Shown: in pieces, positions 44,243 to 46,121 of the stretch
Layout of the letters: every line of letters begins with the position of its first letter
Position numbering within the stretch: position 1 is the stretch's first letter
Assembly (NCBI GenBank): GCA_902579105.1
Contig: CACHFM010000011.1
Location: 1-46,121, forward strand
Length of the DNA: 46,121 bases
Reading direction: 5' to 3'
Source: an uncultured Pelagibacteraceae bacterium
Lineage (GTDB): Bacteria > Pseudomonadota > Alphaproteobacteria > Pelagibacterales > Pelagibacteraceae
Made by a program: the position numbers and the translations under genes
The notes under the pieces: generated by a model
What the model saw: the letters and a program-made list of their open reading frames with translations, nothing else
Told to the model about the DNA's origin: nothing
The model's database searches: none

Positions 44243-45346
44243 ATGTTAACAAAAAAAGCTAATTTAGGAAGAACAATAAGCAATATTCTGTTAAAAAAAA
44301 ATGAGCCAGTTAGTCTAGTTCATTTTGTGACGAATAGGTGTAATGCTAGATGTTCATTTTGTTTTATAGATTTTGATGATCCAAAAACTTTCACAAAAGA
44401 GCTCTCTATAGATGAGATTGATACATTAACAAAAAATCTTGGTAAATCTCTTTTAAACGTAAATCTTACGGGTGGTGAGCCTTTTGCAAGAAAAGATTTA
44501 GTTGAAATTGCAAAAAAATACATAACCAACTCTACGATTCAGTCTATTTATGTTACAACAAATGCAAGTTTACCAGATAGAATCAAGAATTTTGCAGAAG
44601 TAATAAACAAATTTGATACACAGGTCGAGCAAACATTTCAAATCTCTATTGATGACATGCCAGAGAACCATAATAGAGTTAGAAAAATAAAAAATTTATT
44701 TTATGACTGCATTGAAAGCTACAGATTATTAAAAAACATGGGCAGCAATATTAATCCGGTAGTAAGCATTACTGTAACCCATGAAAACTGCGATAATATA
44801 AAAAATATTTTTAATTATATACATAAAGATTGTGGTATTGACTCAATAAAATGCACACTTGTAAGAGATGAAGGAGTTTACAAAACTCCTACTGAAAAAA
44901 AGAAAAAAATATTAGAGGCTTATGATTGGCTCACTAATCAAATACAAAAAAAAATTTTTTCTAAAGATATTAAGAATTACAACCGAAATTCTTTGCAAGG
45001 AAGATTGCATCAAAAAAAAGATATTTTGTCATGGGAGATGATTAAAAAAATGTATCTAGAGCCAAAATATTTAAGTCCCTGCCATGCGGGAAGTTTATTC
45101 GGTATTATAAATTCTAAAGGAAAAGTTTATCCGTGTGAGATTTTAGAGGGTAGAGAACTTGGTGACTTAAGAGAAAATAATATGGATTTCATGAAAATTT
45201 GGAATAATCAGAAAACAAAAGATACAAAAAATTTTGTGTTAAAATCAAAATGTAACTGTACCTATGAGTGTGCGTTATCTTATAATATTCTTGGAAATTG
45301 GCGATACCAAACAAAGTTAGCCGCTGCTGCGTTAAATCTCGGTTAA
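44243..45346 (+). CDS. Radical SAM protein with C-terminal SPASM-like cysteines
   Basis: 367 residues. Radical SAM 4Fe-4S ligands Cys33, Cys37 and Cys40 in NRCNARCSFCF; SAM-binding NLTGGEPFARKD. The C-terminal part has SPCHAGSLFGIINSKGKVYPCEILEG and later CNCTYECALSY, a SPASM/Twitch-like set of Cys for an auxiliary cluster. Such proteins modify peptides or take part in sugar and lipid chemistry. It is followed after 8 nt by a GT2 gene, pointing to a glycan role; no precursor-peptide gene is seen nearby. Confidence 0.87.
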   Translation: MLTKKANLGRTISNILLKKNEPVSLVHFVTNRCNARCSFCFIDFDDPKTFTKELSIDEIDTLTKNLGKSLLNVNLTGGEPFARKDLVEIAKKYITNSTIQSIYVTTNASLPDRIKNFAEVINKFDTQVEQTFQISIDDMPENHNRVRKIKNLFYDCIESYRLLKNMGSNINPVVSITVTHENCDNIKNIFNYIHKDCGIDSIKCTLVRDEGVYKTPTEKKKKILEAYDWLTNQIQKKIFSKDIKNYNRNSLQGRLHQKKDILSWEMIKKMYLEPKYLSPCHAGSLFGIINSKGKVYPCEILEGRELGDLRENNMDFMKIWNNQKTKDTKNFVLKSKCNCTYECALSYNILGNWRYQTKLAAAALNLG

Positions 45347-45354
45347 ACTTTTTT

Positions 45355-46121
45355 ATGGAAACTAAAATTAATATTGTAATTCCATCAATCCAATTGAGTG
45401 ATGAATTAATATATTGCTTAAAAAAATTAAATAATCAAAATTATAAAAATTTTTTTGTTACAATAGTTTTGGATTATAAAAATAATAAGAAGCTACCTAA
45501 TTTAAAGTATAAATTAAAAATTGTTGTGTCAGGTGGCAGAAACATGTCTTTTAAAAGAAACTTAGCAGTAAAAAAATATAAATCAAATATAGTTGCTTTT
45601 CTAGATAGTGATGCTTACCCAAATAATAACTGGCTAAAAATAGCAAATATTTATTTTAAAATGAAAAGGAATAAAAAAAATATTATAGGTGGACCAAGTA
45701 TACCTTTTCCAAAACAAGAATATAAAGAAATGTTATGTCATTACGCAAAAAGATCCTTTTATTTAACTGGTTATTTAAATTTTAGAAAATTTAAATCAAA
45801 AAGTAGATACTGTGACTGGTTAGAGTCATGTAATCTTTTTATTAAAAGAGAACTTTACTTAGAGCATTCTGGGATGAATAATGAAATTTATTTAGGAGAG
45901 GACAAAGAATTTTTTGAAAGAATAAAAAAAAAAGATAAAGATATTCAAGTTTTTTACACTCCAAAATTATTTATCTACCATAAGGAAAGAAGTATAAGTA
46001 AATTTTTTTTACAAAGAATGGTTTTTGGGTCAGATTTATTTAATATAGTTAAATTTGGAAAAACTATAAGAGGATATCAACCAATCTTACCTTTAATAGT
46101 AGTTCTTATTTTTTTTACTAT
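45355..46121 (+). CDS. Glycosyltransferase family 2, 5' part (cut by window end)
   Basis: Starts at ATG 45355, 8 nt after the radical SAM stop, and stays open through the right edge (255 codons visible). GT-A features: INIVIPSIQLSDELIYCLKKL, SGGRNMSFKRNLAV, VAFLDSDAYPNNNWL (DSD metal site) and YLGEDKEFFERIKKK (acceptor-side ED). A hydrophobic segment begins at the cut (PLIVVLIFF), so a C-terminal membrane anchor is likely. Sugar and acceptor unknown. Confidence 0.85.
   Translation, partial: METKINIVIPSIQLSDELIYCLKKLNNQNYKNFFVTIVLDYKNNKKLPNLKYKLKIVVSGGRNMSFKRNLAVKKYKSNIVAFLDSDAYPNNNWLKIANIYFKMKRNKKNIIGGPSIPFPKQEYKEMLCHYAKRSFYLTGYLNFRKFKSKSRYCDWLESCNLFIKRELYLEHSGMNNEIYLGEDKEFFERIKKKDKDIQVFYTPKLFIYHKERSISKFFLQRMVFGSDLFNIVKFGKTIRGYQPILPLIVVLIFFT

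Noticed and set aside
1..46121. CRISPR arrays, insertion sequences, prophage or toxin-antitoxin genes
   Set aside because: No regularly spaced repeats, transposase/integrase motifs or terminal inverted repeats were seen anywhere in the window.

Overview
This 46 kb window is very AT-rich, densely packed and free of mobile elements. Gene content, lysine/asparagine-rich proteins, very short intergenic gaps and frequent 1-4 nt gene overlaps point to a streamlined marine alphaproteobacterium of the SAR11 / Pelagibacterales type. This is an inference from style and gene families; there is no rRNA in the window.

Layout. (a) 1-6.3 kb: the end of an aldehyde dehydrogenase, an epoxide hydrolase, a BASS-type transporter, a double winged-helix regulator, a 59-residue membrane-anchored protein, an Ldh-family dehydrogenase, a GT17 glycosyltransferase and a 2OG-Fe(II) oxygenase. 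(b) 6.3-15.4 kb: a taurine-type ABC importer (binding protein, ATPase and an unusually large 641-residue permease), divergent from an omega-amino acid:pyruvate aminotransferase, alanine dehydrogenase and a dimethylglycine-dehydrogenase-like flavoprotein. Together they look like an uptake and deamination unit for taurine or a related omega-amino acid. (c) 15.5-19.6 kb: tRNA-Met(CAT), a dTDP-rhamnose operon (rmlB-A-C-D) ending directly against the tRNA, and a GT2 glycosyltransferase. (d) 19.6-27.8 kb: apt, mtnP, mtnA, DUF1015, TrpB2, a fused class II aldolase/short-chain dehydrogenase, and a fused SpeD-SpeE. This is the most interesting block. It can be read as polyamine synthesis coupled to salvage of its by-product methylthioadenosine (MTA), with the aldolase/dehydrogenase fusion as the candidate terminal step of an oxygen-independent DHAP-shunt-like route.

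(e) 27.9-31 kb: a polar amino-acid ABC importer lacking its own ATPase, followed by a PhyH-type oxygenase. (f) 31-36.9 kb: DUF6165, GT9 and GT4 glycosyltransferases, a thioredoxin-like protein, gamma-carbonic anhydrase, YbgC, a family-5-type uracil-DNA glycosylase, DUF1289 and several very small proteins. (g) 36.9-42.9 kb: tRNA-Leu(TAG) and the conserved protein quality-control run tig-clpP-clpX-lon; the trigger factor carries a His/Lys-rich tail. (h) 42.9 kb-end: an SGNH-hydrolase-like membrane protein, a radical SAM protein and a truncated GT2, probably the edge of a surface-polysaccharide region.

Regulatory structure is sparse but visible: a strong hairpin follows each of the two binding-protein genes (one is a classic intrinsic terminator, the other sits right on the next start codon), both binding-protein genes have clear Shine-Dalgarno sequences, and both tRNAs have recognisable promoters. 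No stretch over 300 bases lacks a gene, and no CRISPR array, insertion sequence, rRNA or clear pseudogene was seen.
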